Below are positions 1 through 8,476 of a stretch of 64,000 nt of DNA, one piece after another. The position numbers and the translations under genes were made by a program. Every line of letters begins with the position of its first letter. Position 1 is the stretch's first letter. The stretch is from Iamia sp035765045. Its GTDB lineage: Bacteria > Actinomycetota > Acidimicrobiia > Acidimicrobiales > Iamiaceae. Below the pieces are notes generated by a model. That model searched no databases, was not told where the DNA came from, and saw only the letters and a program-made list of their open reading frames with translations. The stretch lies in assembly GCA_035765045.1 (NCBI GenBank), contig DASTYI010000112.1, forward strand, positions 1 through 64,000, written 5' to 3'.

Positions 1-1
1 C

Positions 2-928
2 GCCCTGGCCGAGCGGGCCCAGCGGGTGTGGCGGCGCCGGGTGCTGGCCGACGCCGCCGACCACGACGTGGTGGTGGCCGGCTCGGCGACCGCCCTCGGC
101 GCCCTCGACGAGCTGCCCTCGCCGGCCCCGCCGGTCGTCGCCCACCTCCCGCTGCTCGACGAGGCCTGGTCGCCCAGCCGCCGCCCCACCGACCTGGCGG
201 GGCGGCTGGCCGACGTCGCCCTGACCGTCGTCCCCGCCGAGCCGGTCGCCCGCTGGGCCACCCGCCCCCGTGACCAGGGCGGGCTCGGCCTCGACCCCGG
301 CCGGGTCCGCCACCACCCCGGCCCGCTCGACCCGCCGGCCCGGCACCCCCGCCCCGGCCCCGACGCCAGCGCCCTGGTCGTCGGGTGCGGCCCGGTCGGC
401 TGGCGGGCCGGCACCGACCTCTTCCTCGCCCTGGCCGCCGCCGTCGGCCCCGAGGTCGACGGCCGGGCCGTCCGCTGGGCCTGGATCGGCGACGACGACC
501 CCGACGGCACCGGGGCCGACGCCCGCGCCGACGTCGTCCTCCGGGGCCTGGCCGGCCGGGTGCGCATCACCCCCGACGGCCCCGAGCGGGCCGACCGGCT
601 GGCCGCCGCCGACCTCCTCGTCCTCACCGGCCGGGTCGACCCCTACCCCCTGGCCGCCGTCCAGGCCGCCCTGGCCGGCACCCCGGTCGTCGGCTTCACC
701 CCCGGCACCGCCCTGCTCGAGGAGGCCGGCCACCCCGAGCACCGGGTCCCTGACCTCGACGTCGCCGCCCTGGCCGAGCGGGTCGGCGACCTGCTGGGCC
801 GACCCGACCGGGGCCGGCTCCTCGCCGGCGACCTGGCCCGGGCCGCGGCCAGCGCCACCACCCCGCTGGCCGCGGAGGCGCTCTGGAACGACATCGAGCT
901 GGCGCTGGGCCGGCGGGTCGGCGCGTGA
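2..928 (+). CDS. Glycosyltransferase, GT4-like (5' end outside window)
   Basis: The reading frame is already open at base 2 with coding-like residues before the first possible start (GTG at 26), so the gene is almost certainly cut by the window edge. The C-terminal half looks like the nucleotide-sugar-binding Rossmann lobe of a GT-B glycosyltransferase: a VVGCGPVGWRAGTDLFLALA strand-loop-helix, then a WIGDDDPDG segment, and an acidic/Pro segment followed by PLAAVQAALAGTPVVGF, typical of GT4 donor sites. The next gene overlaps it by 4 bp (GTGA) and is a paralogue. Acceptor and sugar cannot be deduced. Confidence 0.7.
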   Translation, partial: ALAERAQRVWRRRVLADAADHDVVVAGSATALGALDELPSPAPPVVAHLPLLDEAWSPSRRPTDLAGRLADVALTVVPAEPVARWATRPRDQGGLGLDPGRVRHHPGPLDPPARHPRPGPDASALVVGCGPVGWRAGTDLFLALAAAVGPEVDGRAVRWAWIGDDDPDGTGADARADVVLRGLAGRVRITPDGPERADRLAAADLLVLTGRVDPYPLAAVQAALAGTPVVGFTPGTALLEEAGHPEHRVPDLDVAALAERVGDLLGRPDRGRLLAGDLARAAASATTPLAAEALWNDIELALGRRVGA

Positions 929-2112
929 TCCGCCGGCGCGCCGTGCTGGCGCTGACCCCCGACCTGACCGGGTCCGACGCCAACCGCACCCTGCTGTCGC
1001 TGCTCGACGAGCTGGGGCGGGCCGGTGCCGTCGACCCGGCCCGCACCCGGGTCGTCGCCGGGGCCGGCGGGGTGCTGGCCCAGGAGATGGCGGGGGCGGC
1101 CGACCTGGCCGCGGTGCGGGTCGTCGGCGGGGGCGCCGACCGGGTCGGGGCCGCCGCCGGGCGGATCCACCCCCGGGCCCGGCCCGTCGGCGAGCGGGTC
1201 GGCCTGACGTGGGGCCTGGCCCGCCACCCCGACCGTGCCGGCTTCGGCCCGCCCGACGTGGTGTGGGCCCACGGCGCCGGCGCCCTGACCCTGGCCGAGG
1301 CCCTCCCCCGCCCGGCCCGTCGGGCGCCGCTGGTCGTCGGGCTCCCCGAGGGCCCCGTCGGGCTCGACCGGGCCGCCGGCCCCGATGCCACCGAACGGCT
1401 GGGCCGGGCCCGCCTCGTCGTCGTCGCCACCACGGCCATGCGCGACCACCTGGTCGACGAGCGGGGGCTGCCGGCCGACCGCATCGCCGTCCACCCGCCG
1501 TGGGTGCTGCCGCCCCCGGCGGTCGAGGGCGGGCGGCCCGACCTCCCGACCGACGCCCTGGTGGTGGCGGGCGGCGGCCCGATCGGCTGGCGGGCCGGCA
1601 CCGACCTCTTCGTCGCCCTCGCCGCCCGGCTCCCCGCCGAGGTCGACGGGCGCCCGGTGCACCTGGTGTGGGTCGGCCGGCCCGACGAGCCCGAGGCGGC
1701 CGAGCGGATCACCACCGACGTCGGCCTGCGGGGATTGGCCGGCCGGGTCCACCTGGTCGAGGCCGACGGCTGGGGCGCCGACTGGCCGCCGCCGGCGCTG
1801 GTGGTGGTGACGGCCCGGGAGTCGCCGGTGCCGCTGCTCGCCCTCGACGCCGCCCGCCGCTCGGTGCCGGTCCTCGGCCACCGGGCCTCGGGGCTGGCCG
1901 ACGTCCTCCCCGCCGCCGTCCACGACGAGGCCCTGGTCGCCCTCTTCGCCGACGACGACCTGACCGCCCGGGTCACGGCCCTCCTCGCCGACCCCGGCGC
2001 CCGGTCCAGCCTGGGCGCCGAGCAGGGCGCCCACGTCACCCGGCACCACCAGGCCCGCAGCCGGGCCGCCGGGCTGTGGGCCGACGTCGCCGCCCACCTC
2101 GCCCGGGGCTGA
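925..2112 (+). CDS. Glycosyltransferase, GT4-like (paralogue of preceding gene)
   Basis: A 395-residue GT-B type protein starting at a GTG that overlaps the previous stop (GTGA), so the two are probably translationally coupled. Its C-terminal lobe repeats the signature of its neighbour: GGGPIGWRAGTDLFVALAAR, then VWVGRPDEP, LRGLAGRVH and a switched acidic loop before VPLLALDAARRSVPVLGH. The shared signature indicates tandem duplication. The usual GT4 EX7E motif is blurred in both copies (ESPVPLLALDAA here). The likely role is in cell-surface glycan synthesis, but substrates are unknown. Confidence 0.65.
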   Translation: MIRRRAVLALTPDLTGSDANRTLLSLLDELGRAGAVDPARTRVVAGAGGVLAQEMAGAADLAAVRVVGGGADRVGAAAGRIHPRARPVGERVGLTWGLARHPDRAGFGPPDVVWAHGAGALTLAEALPRPARRAPLVVGLPEGPVGLDRAAGPDATERLGRARLVVVATTAMRDHLVDERGLPADRIAVHPPWVLPPPAVEGGRPDLPTDALVVAGGGPIGWRAGTDLFVALAARLPAEVDGRPVHLVWVGRPDEPEAAERITTDVGLRGLAGRVHLVEADGWGADWPPPALVVVTARESPVPLLALDAARRSVPVLGHRASGLADVLPAAVHDEALVALFADDDLTARVTALLADPGARSSLGAEQGAHVTRHHQARSRAAGLWADVAAHLARG

Positions 2113-2153
2113 CGCCACCTGCGGGGCCGCCCGGGCCGTGGCAACCTGGACAT

Positions 2154-2987
2154 GTGTCCAGCGATCTCGTCCTCGTCGACCACCCGGCCCCCCACGTCGG
2201 GCGGGTGACGCTCAACCGGCCGGCGCGGCTCAACGCCATGTCGATCGACCTGGTCCTGGCCCTCGACGAGGCCCTGGCCGCGCTGGCCGAGGAGAACGGC
2301 ACGTGGGTGGTCGTCCTCACCGGCGCCGGGCGGGGGTTCTGCTCCGGGCTCGACCTGGAGGACCACGGCGTCGTCCCCGGCATCGACGGGCTCACCGTGG
2401 GGCGGATCGCCCAACGGGCCATGCGGGTCTACAGCCGTCTCGTCCCCCGGCTGAGGAAGATGCCCCAGCCGGTGCTGGCCGCCGTCAACGGCGCCGCCTT
2501 CGGCGGGGGCATGTGCCTCGCCCTCGGCGCCGACCTCCGCCTCGCCTCCGAGAGCGCCGTGTTCAACGCCACCGGCATCGTCAACGGGCTGACCTCGACC
2601 GAGATGGGGGCGTCGTGGCTGCTCCCCCGCCTCGTCGGGGCGGCCTGGGCCAACGACGTCCTCCTCACCGGCCGGCGGGTCGACGCCGCCGAGGCGCTCC
2701 GGGCCGGCCTCGTCAGCCGGGTGCTCCCCGACGACGAGCTGGCCGACGCCGCCGTCGAGATCGCCGCCGGGATGTGCGCCCACTCGCCCTACGGCCTGGC
2801 CATGACCAAGGACGTGCTGTGGGCCAACCTCGAGATCTCCTCGCTCGAGGCGGCCATCGAGCTCGAGGACCGCAACCAGCTGATGCTCGGCTTCACCGAG
2901 AACCTCCCCGAGGCCATGCGCGCCTTCAAGTCCGGCCGCGCCCCCGCCTACACCGACGAGCCCCGCCGCGACCTCTTCTCCGGCTGA
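2154..2987 (+). CDS. Enoyl-CoA hydratase/isomerase family protein
   Basis: A 277-residue crotonase-fold protein. The GTG at 2154 is chosen because the family N-terminus (two beta strands, then VTLNRPARLNAM) follows directly; longer readings are low-complexity. The oxyanion-hole segments are visible: FCSGLDLEDHG near residue 65 and FGGGMCLALGADLRLASESAVF near 120. The segment TEMGASWLLPRLVG carries the Glu region expected of hydratases. It probably hydrates or isomerises enoyl-CoA esters in the cytoplasm during fatty acid or steroid-like degradation. A second homologue lies at 14.5 kb, and thiolases at 4 and 55 kb could act in the same kind of pathway. Confidence 0.85.
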   Translation: MSSDLVLVDHPAPHVGRVTLNRPARLNAMSIDLVLALDEALAALAEENGTWVVVLTGAGRGFCSGLDLEDHGVVPGIDGLTVGRIAQRAMRVYSRLVPRLRKMPQPVLAAVNGAAFGGGMCLALGADLRLASESAVFNATGIVNGLTSTEMGASWLLPRLVGAAWANDVLLTGRRVDAAEALRAGLVSRVLPDDELADAAVEIAAGMCAHSPYGLAMTKDVLWANLEISSLEAAIELEDRNQLMLGFTENLPEAMRAFKSGRAPAYTDEPRRDLFSG

Positions 2988-3060
2988 CCTCCGCGAGGTG
3001 TGGGCAAATGGGTCGATCGGCGATGCCCACGTGCACGAACCTCGCGGGGTGCCGGAGCGG

Positions 3061-3945
3061 ATGCACGAGGGGCAGCTGCCGATCGACGACGACCTCGTCC
3101 GCCACCTGGTCGCCACCCAGCACCCGCGGTGGGCCGGGCGGGCGATCCGCGAGGTGGCCTCGGTCGGCACGGTGAACGCCGTCTTCCGGTTGGGCGACGA
3201 CCTCTGCGTCCGCCTCCCGCTCGTGGCCTCGGGGGCGGCGAGCCTCGAGCGCGAGCTGGCGTGGCTGCCGTGGCTCGCCGCCCGCCTGTCGGTTCCCGTC
3301 CCCGAGCCCGTCGCCACCGGCGCGCCCGACGAGCGCTACCCCCTCCCCTGGGCCATCTACCGGTGGCTCCCCGGGACCACGTTGGCGAGCGCCCCACCCG
3401 CCGGGCCGGCGCTGGCCGACGACCTGGCCGCCCTCGTCGCCGCCGTCCGCGCCCTCGACCCGGCCGGCGCCCCCCGGGCCGAGAACCGGTGGGCGCTGCG
3501 CCACCTCGACCCGTCGATCCGGTACGGGCTCGACCGGCTGGGCGACGACGGGATCGACGTCGCCCGCAGCACGGCGGCGTGGGACGAGGCCCTCGCCGCC
3601 CCCGCCTACGCCGGGCCGCCGACGTGGGTCCACGGCGACCTCCTCGCCGCCAACCTCCTCGTCGCCGACGGGCGCCTCGCCGGGGTGCTCGACTGGGGTG
3701 GCAGCGGCACCGGCGACCCGGCCGCCGACCTCTACCCGGCGTGGGTGCTCGACCGGGCCGGGCGCCAGCGGTTCCGCTCCGCCCTCGGCGTCGACGACGC
3801 CTCGTGGGCCCGCGGCCGGGGCTGGGCGCTGCGCACACCGATCCAGGGCCTGCCCTACTACCGGGACACCAACCCGGGCTTCGCGGCGATGAGCCGGGCC
3901 GTCCTGGACCAGGTGCTTTGGGGGGCCGACGGGGCAAGCGGCTAG
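3061..3945 (+). CDS. Aminoglycoside phosphotransferase (APH)-family kinase
   Basis: A 294-residue protein-kinase-fold enzyme. The catalytic loop HGDLLAANLL (His191, Asp193, Asn198) and the metal-binding VLDWGG (Asp211) are intact. The start ATG at 3061 gives the MHxxQLxID beginning typical of this family; an in-frame GTG at 2998 would add an uncharacteristic leader. The N-lobe has the DLCVRLPL strand where an ATP-contacting residue is expected. Such proteins phosphorylate small hydroxylated molecules. Most are not resistance enzymes, so the substrate here is unknown. Confidence 0.8.
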   Translation: MHEGQLPIDDDLVRHLVATQHPRWAGRAIREVASVGTVNAVFRLGDDLCVRLPLVASGAASLERELAWLPWLAARLSVPVPEPVATGAPDERYPLPWAIYRWLPGTTLASAPPAGPALADDLAALVAAVRALDPAGAPRAENRWALRHLDPSIRYGLDRLGDDGIDVARSTAAWDEALAAPAYAGPPTWVHGDLLAANLLVADGRLAGVLDWGGSGTGDPAADLYPAWVLDRAGRQRFRSALGVDDASWARGRGWALRTPIQGLPYYRDTNPGFAAMSRAVLDQVLWGADGASG

Positions 3946-3978
3946 ACAACGCGGAACCGCATCCTCGGAGGAAGCACC

Positions 3979-5199
3979 GTGCCCGAAGCCGTCATCGTCT
4001 CGACCGCCCGCACGCCGATCGGGCGGGCCATGAAGGGCTCGCTCAAGAACGAGCGCCCCGACGACCTCACCGCCTTCATCGTCGACACGGCGCTGAACCA
4101 GGTGCCCGAGCTCGACCGCCAGACCGTCGAGGACCTGATCCTCGGCTGCGGTCAGCCCGCCGGCGAGAGCGGCTTCAACATGGCCCGCATCGCCGCCATC
4201 CAGGCCGGCATGCCCGACGTCCCCGGCGTCACCATCAACCGCTACTGCTCGTCGTCGCTCCAGGCGATCCGCATGGCCGCCCACGCCATCAGGGCCGGCG
4301 AGGGCGACGTCTTCGTGGCCGCCGGCGTCGAGACCGTCAGCCGCTTCCTCAACGGCATGGCCGACGTCGGCGGGGCCAAGAACCCCCGCTACGCCGAGGC
4401 CGAGGCCCGCACCGCCGCCCGCCAGGCCGGCGGCCAGGGCGACTGGACCCCGCCGGAGGGCCTGCCCGACGTCTACATCGCCATGGGCGAGACGGCCGAG
4501 AACGTGGCCGAGTACACCGGCACCACCCGCGAGGAGATGGACGAGTTCGCCGCCCTCAGCCAGCAGCGGGCCACCGCCTCGCTGGAGAACGGCTTCTGGG
4601 AGGCCGAGATCACCCCCGTGGTGACCAAGGACGACGAGGGCAACGAGGTCACCGTCACCCGTGACGACGGCATCCGGGCCGGCACCACCGCCGAGGGCCT
4701 GGCCAACCTCAAGCCCGCCTTCCGCCCCGACGGTCGGGTCACCGCCGGCAACGCCTGCCCCCTCAACGACGGCGCCGCCGCCGTGGTCGTCATGAGCGAC
4801 ACCCGGGCCAAGGAGCTCGGCCTCACCCCGCTGGCCCGCGTCGTGGCCTCGGGCGTCTCGGGTCTCAACCCCGAGATCATGGGCCTGGGCCCGATCGAGG
4901 CGTCGAAGCAGGCCCTCGCCCGCGCCGGCCTGTCGATCGACGACATCGACCTGGTCGAGATCAACGAGGCCTTCGCCGCCCAGGTGATCCCGTCGGCCAA
5001 GGAGCTCGGCATCAGCTGGGACAAGCTCAACGTCAACGGCGGCGCCATCGCCGTCGGCCACCCCTTCGGCATGACCGGCGCCCGCATCGCCACCACCCTG
5101 ATCCACGGCCTCCAGGAGGCCGACGGCCGCTACGGCCTGGAGACGATGTGCGTCGGCGGCGGCCAGGGCATGGCCATGATCTTCGAGCGCCTCGGCTAG
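3979..5199 (+). CDS. Acetyl-CoA C-acyltransferase (thiolase)
   Basis: A 406-residue thiolase, normal length for the family. The acyl-accepting cysteine is Cys90 in NRYCSSSLQAI. The other catalytic parts are NEAFAAQ, His361 in GHPFGMTG and Cys391 in TMCVGGGQG. A good ribosome site (GGAGGA) lies just before the GTG start. It cleaves 3-ketoacyl-CoA with CoA (or condenses two acyl-CoAs) in beta-oxidation. It stands alone on this strand, followed directly by a strong hairpin terminator. No partner 3-hydroxyacyl-CoA dehydrogenase is adjacent. Confidence 0.92.
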   Translation: MPEAVIVSTARTPIGRAMKGSLKNERPDDLTAFIVDTALNQVPELDRQTVEDLILGCGQPAGESGFNMARIAAIQAGMPDVPGVTINRYCSSSLQAIRMAAHAIRAGEGDVFVAAGVETVSRFLNGMADVGGAKNPRYAEAEARTAARQAGGQGDWTPPEGLPDVYIAMGETAENVAEYTGTTREEMDEFAALSQQRATASLENGFWEAEITPVVTKDDEGNEVTVTRDDGIRAGTTAEGLANLKPAFRPDGRVTAGNACPLNDGAAAVVVMSDTRAKELGLTPLARVVASGVSGLNPEIMGLGPIEASKQALARAGLSIDDIDLVEINEAFAAQVIPSAKELGISWDKLNVNGGAIAVGHPFGMTGARIATTLIHGLQEADGRYGLETMCVGGGQGMAMIFERLG

Positions 5200-5225
5200 A
5201 CGCCCCAACCCGCAACCCCTCCGAA

Positions 5226-5269
5226 CTGGCGATCAGATCCGACGGCTTCCCGTCGGATCTGATCGCCAG
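5226..5269. terminator. Perfect 20-bp hairpin between convergent genes (repeat copy 1)
   Basis: The arm CTGGCGATCAGATCCGACGG is followed by a CTTC loop and its exact reverse complement. It lies 26 bp after the thiolase stop and 7 bp before the stop of the opposing gene. There is no T-tract, as is common for actinobacterial terminators. A near-identical element occurs at 28076-28119, again between convergent genes, so this is a dispersed bidirectional terminator family rather than a chance hairpin. Confidence 0.8.
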
Positions 5270-5276
5270 CTCGCGT

Positions 5277-6446
5277 CTAGAGCAGGGCGTCGGGGCCGAG
5301 GTCGTGGACGCTGGTGGTGCCGGTGAGGCCGAGGGCGACGTCGATGTCGGCCTTGAGGCCCTCGATCACGTGGGCCACGCCGGCCTCGCCCCGGGCGGCG
5401 ACGGCCCACGCCCAGCCCCGGCCGATCAGGCAAGCGCGGGCCCCGAGGGCGAGGAGCTTGACCACGTCGAGCCCGCTGCGGACGCCGCCGTCGGCCAGCA
5501 CCTCGACCTGGTCCCCCACGGCCTCGGCCACGCCGGGCAGGGCCCGGGCCGCCGACGCCACGGCGTCGAGCTGGCGACCGCCGTGGTTCGACACGACCAG
5601 CCCGTCGACCCCGGCGTCGACCGCCCGGCGGGCGTCCTCGGGGTCGAGCACGCCCTTCACCAGCAGCTTGCCGGTCCAGTGCTCGCGCACCCAGGCGATG
5701 TCGTCCCACGTGACCGACGGGTCGAACTGGGCGTCGACCCACACCTTGAACGCCTCGGGGGTGCGGGCCCCGGGCACGGCCTCCTCGAGGTTGCCGAAGG
5801 TCAGCGGCTTGCCGCCGATGGCGACGTCGCGCAGCCACTGCGGATGCGACACCAGGTCGAGGCCGCGCCGGGCCTTGGCCCACGCCGTGACCTCGCCCAC
5901 CATGGCGTTGCGGGTGTCGCGGTGGCGGGCGCCGACGACGGCCAGGTCGACCGTCAGCACCAGCACCGGGCTGCCGACCTTCGCCGCCCGGGCCATCAGC
6001 CCCTCGGCGTAGCCCCGGTCCCGCATCACGTAGAGCTGGAACCACGGCGGTCGGCTGGTCGCCCCGGCCACCTCCTCGATCGGGCAGATCGACACCGTCG
6101 ACTCGACGAAGGGCACGCCCGCGGCCTCGGCCGCCCGCGCCGCCTGGACCTCGGCCCGCTGAGCGAACATCCCGCCCAGCCCGACCGGCCCGAGGATCAC
6201 CGGCGTGCTCAGCTCCTGGCCGAGGACGCTGGTGGCCTGGGTGCGGGTGCCGACGTCGCGCATCACGCGCTGGCGGAGGCGGACGTCGACCAGGTCGGCG
6301 ACGTTGGCCGCCATGGTCGCCTCGTCGTAGGCGCCGCCGTCGATGTAGTCGAACAGCTGGCGGGGCAGCCGCCGCCGGGCCAACTCCCGGTAGTCCGAGA
6401 TGGTGGCCGGGGCCACCCCGAGAGGTCGATCAGCCGAGAACCGCAT
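5277..6446 (-). CDS. FMN-dependent alpha-hydroxy-acid dehydrogenase (LldD-like)
   Basis: A 389-residue TIM-barrel flavoenzyme of the L-lactate dehydrogenase/glycolate oxidase family. Key residues are present: VSNHGGRQLD with the proton-abstracting His288 and substrate-binding Arg291, the FMN-contacting Lys264 in LLVKGVLDPEDA, and the phosphate-binding GGVRSG and IGRGWAW segments. The ATG at 6446 is preferred over an upstream in-frame ATG because the family begins with a short tail followed by TISDYRELARRRLP. It resembles mycobacterial LldD-type proteins. The exact 2-hydroxy acid is inferred to be L-lactate, but mandelate- or glycolate-type substrates cannot be excluded. Confidence 0.85.
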   Translation of the reverse strand: MRFSADRPLGVAPATISDYRELARRRLPRQLFDYIDGGAYDEATMAANVADLVDVRLRQRVMRDVGTRTQATSVLGQELSTPVILGPVGLGGMFAQRAEVQAARAAEAAGVPFVESTVSICPIEEVAGATSRPPWFQLYVMRDRGYAEGLMARAAKVGSPVLVLTVDLAVVGARHRDTRNAMVGEVTAWAKARRGLDLVSHPQWLRDVAIGGKPLTFGNLEEAVPGARTPEAFKVWVDAQFDPSVTWDDIAWVREHWTGKLLVKGVLDPEDARRAVDAGVDGLVVSNHGGRQLDAVASAARALPGVAEAVGDQVEVLADGGVRSGLDVVKLLALGARACLIGRGWAWAVAARGEAGVAHVIEGLKADIDVALGLTGTTSVHDLGPDALL

Positions 6447-6512
6447 GGCCGGGCACGGTAGATCAGACCCCGTCCCGACGACCGACCACCCACCCATCCC
6501 CGCCCCCTCCGC

Positions 6513-6653
6513 GACCAGGACCGACAGAAACCGGTTCTGGTCCGGTCAGGTCGCGCCGGCGTTCTGGCGCGGGGACGTCGCGCCAGCGCGACCTCTCCGC
6601 GCCGAATCGCCTCGCCGCCAGTTCTGATGACCCGACGTCGCGCCGGCGCGACC
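6513..6653. repeat. Intergenic palindromic and direct repeats
   Basis: Two 20-mers, GACGTCGCGCCAGCGCGACC (6574-6593) and the same with one change (6634-6653), lie exactly 60 bp apart. The first forms a hairpin with 6549-6561 (GGTCGCGCCGGCG). Just upstream, AAACCGGTTCTGG (6528-6540) sits between small inverted arms GACCAG/CTGGTC. The CCGGTTCT core plus GTCGCG hairpin arms recur at 43902-44058. The region is upstream of the LldD-like start and could also act as leader or operator DNA. Confidence 0.45.
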
Positions 6654-6691
6654 GACCTCTACCAGAACCAGTTCTTGTAGAGGTCGGTCGC
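6648..6691 (-). terminator. Hairpin terminator after transglutaminase gene
   Basis: A 20-bp stem (GCGACCGACCTCTACCAGAA paired with TTCTTGTAGAGGTCGGTCGC, one G-T type mismatch) and a 4-base loop begin right after the minus-strand stop codon at 6693. The position and strength suit a Rho-independent terminator for the three-gene set upstream. Confidence 0.7.
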
Positions 6692-6692
6692 G

Positions 6693-7541
6693 TCAGGCCT
6701 GGCGGGTGACCTCGACGGTGACGGCGAGCTCCTGGGCGCCGCCGCCGGCGTAGACGCCCCGGAAGGGCGGCACGTCGTGGTAGTCCCGGCCGGCGGCGAC
6801 CCGGACGTGGCGGTCGGCCACCGGGGCCAACGAGGTCGGGTCGAGGGGCCAGACGGAGCCGGTCCACGCCGCCACCCAGGCGTGGCTCTCACCCACCGCC
6901 ACCTCGTCGACCTCGGGCTCGTCGGCCGGGTGCAGGTAGCCCGACACGTACCAGGCCGGGATGCCCATGGCCCGCAGGAGGGCCAGCGAGAGGTGGGCGA
7001 AGTCCTGGCACACGCCCCGGCCGGCGGCCAGCACCTCGGGGGCCGTGGTGGTGACGCCGGTGAAGCCCTGCTCGTAGGAGAGGTGGTCGTGGACGAAGCC
7101 GACCGCGGCCTCGGCCGCCGCCGCCGGGGTGGCCGCCGAGGCCCGGATGTCGGCGGCCGCGGCGGCGAGGGCGGCGTCCTCGAAGGCGACGATCGGGGTC
7201 GGCACCAGCAGCTCGTAGAAGCGGTCCCGCACCTCGGCGCCGGCCAGGTCGTCCCACGTGGCGTCGCCCGGCCCGGTCGTGGTCACCCCCGTCTCGACCA
7301 CCGCCTTGGCCACCACCGACAACTCGGTGTGGGGCACCTGGAGGTCGAAGTGGTGGACCATCGTCCCCCAGTAGTCGACGTGGTTGACCACCCGGACCGC
7401 CGGGGTGACCTCCAGGCTCCACGACAGGACCGTCTGGCGCCGGTCGCTGCGGGGCTCCAGCCGGGCCTCGTTGTACGAGGCGGTGACCGGGGCCTCGTAG
7501 CGGTACGAGGTCGTGTGGGTGATCGCCAGCCGGGTCGCCAT
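6693..7541 (-). CDS. Transglutaminase-like protein of the ATP-grasp/alpha-E cluster
   Basis: A 282-residue cytoplasmic-type transglutaminase-like cysteine protein. An N-terminal beta-rich domain (TTSYRYEAPV to about residue 90) precedes the papain-fold core with Cys178 in GRGVCQDFAH, His220 in ESHAWVAAW and Asp234 in PLDPTS, a complete catalytic triad. It starts 1 bp into the stop of the alpha-E gene. In many bacteria this type is encoded with alpha-E and circularly permuted ATP-grasp proteins, a set proposed to make or break isopeptide bonds in a peptide modification. The real substrate is unknown. Confidence 0.85.
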   Translation of the reverse strand: MATRLAITHTTSYRYEAPVTASYNEARLEPRSDRRQTVLSWSLEVTPAVRVVNHVDYWGTMVHHFDLQVPHTELSVVAKAVVETGVTTTGPGDATWDDLAGAEVRDRFYELLVPTPIVAFEDAALAAAAADIRASAATPAAAAEAAVGFVHDHLSYEQGFTGVTTTAPEVLAAGRGVCQDFAHLSLALLRAMGIPAWYVSGYLHPADEPEVDEVAVGESHAWVAAWTGSVWPLDPTSLAPVADRHVRVAAGRDYHDVPPFRGVYAGGGAQELAVTVEVTRQA

Positions 7542-8476
7542 CAGACGTGCGCCACCGGGAGGTCGCCCTGCCACTCGATCAGGTCGGCCCGGCGGAAGTA
7601 GCGGGCCTTGACCAGTTCGTCGGCCCGCCGGCAGGCGTCCTGGAGCCGGGCGAGCATGGCCTCCGTCGTGCGGGCCAGGTCGTCGGGGCCGGTGTAGGTC
7701 AGCTCGGCGCGCACCCGCCCGATGATCCGCACGGCGGTGTCGGGCGTGCCCGTCGAGGTGGCGATCTCGCGCAGCGACGTCTCGGCCAGGTCGAGGGCGT
7801 AGGCGACCGACCGGGGCAGGTCCTCGGCCTGGAGGAGCATGGCGAGGGCCCGGGTCCGGGTGACGTCGCCGCCGTGGGTGCGGAGGAAGGCGTCGTTGGC
7901 GCCGCAGCTGACCAGCACGCTCGACCAGCTCGACGGGTCGTCGGAGTCGGTGACGGCGCCGAGCAGCCGGGCGGTCATGTCGACCCGCTCCAGGCAGCGC
8001 CCGACGGTGAGGAAGCGCCAGCCGTCGTCGTGGAGCACGACGGTGTCGATCAACCCGCCGATCAGGGCGACCCGCTCCTGCACCCAGCGGAAGAAGAGGT
8101 ACGGACCGAGGGCCCGGGCCGCCCGGATCTGGGCGTCGAGATCGTGGTGGGTGCGGTTGATCGCCTCCCACACCTCGGTGGCGAGGGCCTCGCGCAGCCC
8201 CCGGGCGTTGGCGCGCGCCAGGCGGAGCGAGCCGGCCACGGAGCTGGGGTTCTCGGGGTCGTAGGCGAGCAGCTCGGTGGCCCGCCACAGGTCGACGGCC
8301 TCGACCTCGGCGCTCCCGGCCAGCCCCATGGCGGCGAGGAGGGTGGCCCCGACGTTCTCGTCGGCGGCGTCGGCCAGCATCCGGTGGACGTGGACGTCGA
8401 GGAGCCGGGCGGTGTCGTCGGCCCGCTCGACGTAGCGCCCCATCCAGTACAGCGACTCGGCGATCCGGCTCAGCAC
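7541..8476 (-). CDS. Alpha-E domain protein (DUF403)
   Basis: A 311-residue all-helical protein beginning with LSRIAESLYWMGRYVERADDTARLLDVH, the hallmark of the alpha-E family. The GTG start at 8476 overlaps the end of the ATP-grasp gene by a few bases. No enzymatic motif is visible. The family always travels with circularly permuted ATP-grasp proteins and transglutaminases, as here on both sides, so it is thought to serve as a binding or carrier partner in a peptide-ligation system. Function is inferred only from this association. Confidence 0.88.
   Translation of the reverse strand: MLSRIAESLYWMGRYVERADDTARLLDVHVHRMLADAADENVGATLLAAMGLAGSAEVEAVDLWRATELLAYDPENPSSVAGSLRLARANARGLREALATEVWEAINRTHHDLDAQIRAARALGPYLFFRWVQERVALIGGLIDTVVLHDDGWRFLTVGRCLERVDMTARLLGAVTDSDDPSSWSSVLVSCGANDAFLRTHGGDVTRTRALAMLLQAEDLPRSVAYALDLAETSLREIATSTGTPDTAVRIIGRVRAELTYTGPDDLARTTEAMLARLQDACRRADELVKARYFRRADLIEWQGDLPVAHV

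Noticed and set aside
2998..3060. An N-terminal extension of the APH-family kinase from the GTG at 2998
   Set aside because: The added residues are unlike the family, and the ATG at 3061 begins at the usual MHxxQLxID start.
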